From contig JAJPZL010000253.1 in the NCBI GenBank assembly GCA_021204375.1, positions 1-7,540 of the forward strand: a stretch of 7,540 bases of DNA. The letters run 5' to 3'. Below are positions 6,642 to 7,540 of this stretch, in pieces. The position numbers and the translations under genes are program-made. The DNA comes from Bacteroides sp. Its GTDB lineage: Bacteria > Bacteroidota > Bacteroidia > Bacteroidales > Bacteroidaceae. The notes under the pieces are model-generated. The model worked only from the letters and a program-made list of their open reading frames with translations, made no database searches and was not told the DNA's origin. How positions within the stretch are numbered: position 1 is the first letter of the stretch; the number at the start of each line of letters is the position of its first letter.

Positions 6642-7472
6642 ATGAAGAAAATAAAGTTTATATATAGCATTCTGTTCTTTTTCATTTTTCTTTCTGCAAA
6701 CGTACAGGGAGAGTTTAATCCTGATTCGGTAACAGGTGATTTAATGATGACAGAGGAGGAGAGTGTAGCAACTGTAGAAGGAGATATAACTAAAACTCTT
6801 GGAGATAGTGCCTATATACAGGAGGATTATAAAAAAGCGATTACTGTGTATGAATATCTTCTTACTGAAGGAGTCTCTTCAGAAATTTACTATAATCTGG
6901 GAAACAGTTACTATAAGGATGATAATATTGCCCGGGCAATTTTGAACTATGAACGGGCTCTTTTACTGAATCCTGCGAATAAAGATATTCAGGCCAATCT
7001 GGAAATAGCACAAAGCAAAACCATTGATAAAGTAGAGGTTGTCCCGGATCTGTTTTTTGTAGGATGGTTTAAGTCGGTTATGAATCTGGCCGGTACGGAT
7101 GACTGGGGCATATATGGTATCTTATTTTTTGTATGTTTCCTGGTTTCTCTGGCGATTTTTATTTTTTCAGGAAGAGTCTCTTTAAAAAAAGGTGGATTTT
7201 TCTGTGCGATCCTGTGTTTGTGTCTCTGTCTGGTCTCCAATATCTTTGCTTTTCAGCAGAAAAAAAGTATAATCCAGCGTAGTCATGCTATTATTCTAAG
7301 TCCGAGTGTAACTGTGAGAAGTACACCCAATGAGAGTGGAAATACTCTTTTTATTCTTCATGAAGGTCATAAAGTAAAGATCAAGGATAATTCTATGACG
7401 GAATGGAAAGAGATTATGATCGAGGATGGCAATGTGGGGTGGGTTCCCTCCGGTGTATTGGAGATAATCTGA
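6642..7472 (+). CDS. batE: BatE, TPR and SH3b membrane protein
   Basis: This 276-residue protein has an N-terminal signal sequence at about 1-23. Two TPR units follow at about 51-80 and 81-114, with YNLGN at 84-88, then A97, A99, Y103, A106 and P111. A membrane pair lies at about 154-176 and 183-205. The short loop between them is basic (GRVSLKKGG), so it should be cytoplasmic, with both ends of the protein in the periplasm. Residues 213-275 form a bacterial SH3 domain, with the pattern AIILSPSVTVRSTPNESG, then a turn and GNVGWVPSGVLEII at the end. SH3b domains commonly bind peptides or peptidoglycan, so BatE may tether the complex to the cell wall (inference). It starts 6 bases after batD stops and is the last gene of the block. 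The TPR plus SH3b order at the operon's end is characteristic of BatE. Confidence 0.95.
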   Translation: MKKIKFIYSILFFFIFLSANVQGEFNPDSVTGDLMMTEEESVATVEGDITKTLGDSAYIQEDYKKAITVYEYLLTEGVSSEIYYNLGNSYYKDDNIARAILNYERALLLNPANKDIQANLEIAQSKTIDKVEVVPDLFFVGWFKSVMNLAGTDDWGIYGILFFVCFLVSLAIFIFSGRVSLKKGGFFCAILCLCLCLVSNIFAFQQKKSIIQRSHAIILSPSVTVRSTPNESGNTLFILHEGHKVKIKDNSMTEWKEIMIEDGNVGWVPSGVLEII

Positions 7473-7508
7473 GAAACAGTTCGGTAATTCTTTCATTTTT
7501 ATCTTATT

Positions 7509-7528
7509 TTCAAAGAAATGTCTTTGAA
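7509..7528 (+). terminator. Small hairpin after batE, possible transcription terminator
   Basis: TTCAAAGA at 7509-7516 pairs perfectly with TCTTTGAA at 7521-7528 around an AATG loop, 36 bases after the batE stop; a T-G wobble can add one more pair. The stem is AT-rich and not followed directly by a T-run (GTAGCTTAATTT follows to the window edge), so it is a weak candidate for an intrinsic terminator. The location at the end of the operon is the main support. T-rich DNA lies before the hairpin rather than after it. Confidence 0.35.
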
Positions 7529-7540
7529 GTAGCTTAATTT

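Noticed and set aside
7296..7496. Minus-strand open frame overlapping the end of batE
   Set aside because: It is antisense to the conserved SH3b domain, has no convincing start context and no recognisable motif.
1..7540. A wholly new defence, mobile or CRISPR-like system
   Set aside because: All genes fit a known Bat operon layout; no integrase, transposase, direct-repeat array, tRNA or shift in composition was seen.

Overview
The window carries most of a Bacteroides-aerotolerance (Bat) operon, all on the + strand. It holds the probable last codons of a moxR-type AAA+ ATPase gene, a DUF58 protein gene, an unnamed two-membrane-segment protein gene, and then batA, batB, batC, batD and batE. 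The gene order, the mid-40s or lower GC, the signal peptides that leave Gln at the mature N-terminus, and the AT-rich 'taaag' runs just before several ATGs all point to Bacteroidales (Bacteroides, Parabacteroides, Dysgonomonas or a relative). The genus cannot be fixed from this sequence alone.

Layout: 1-22 is the probable moxR tail. 23-91 is a short gap with no promoter I can recognise. 92-964 encodes a soluble DUF58/VWA protein. 969-2039 encodes a membrane protein of the DUF4381/BatD-like kind. 2056-3039 is batA and 3060-4079 is batB, two tandem VWA paralogues. 4076-4771 is batC (TPR repeats plus a Gln/Asn/Asp tail). 4794-6635 is batD, a large protein with about three Ig-like repeats. 6642-7472 is batE (TPR plus SH3b). 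A small hairpin lies at 7509-7528. Intergenic gaps are 4, 16, 20, -4, 22 and 6 bases, so the block is almost certainly one transcript.

Working model (inference from motifs and charge distribution): MoxR and DUF58 act in the cytoplasm. BatA and BatB are anchored in the inner membrane with their metal-binding VWA domains in the periplasm. BatC, BatD, BatE and the unnamed protein supply periplasmic TPR, Ig-like and SH3b surfaces for protein or peptidoglycan contacts. BatD and the unnamed protein also each put a related helical domain into the cytoplasm, where it could meet DUF58 or MoxR. The system was named for an aerotolerance phenotype in Bacteroides fragilis; its molecular job is not settled.

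This is a known type of locus rather than a wholly new system. The most interesting observation is that the unnamed gene between DUF58 and batA looks like a compact BatD paralogue: one Ig-like repeat, one membrane segment, the same cytoplasmic domain, and an extra C-terminal membrane helix. I saw no tRNA, rRNA, CRISPR array, insertion sequence or attachment site.
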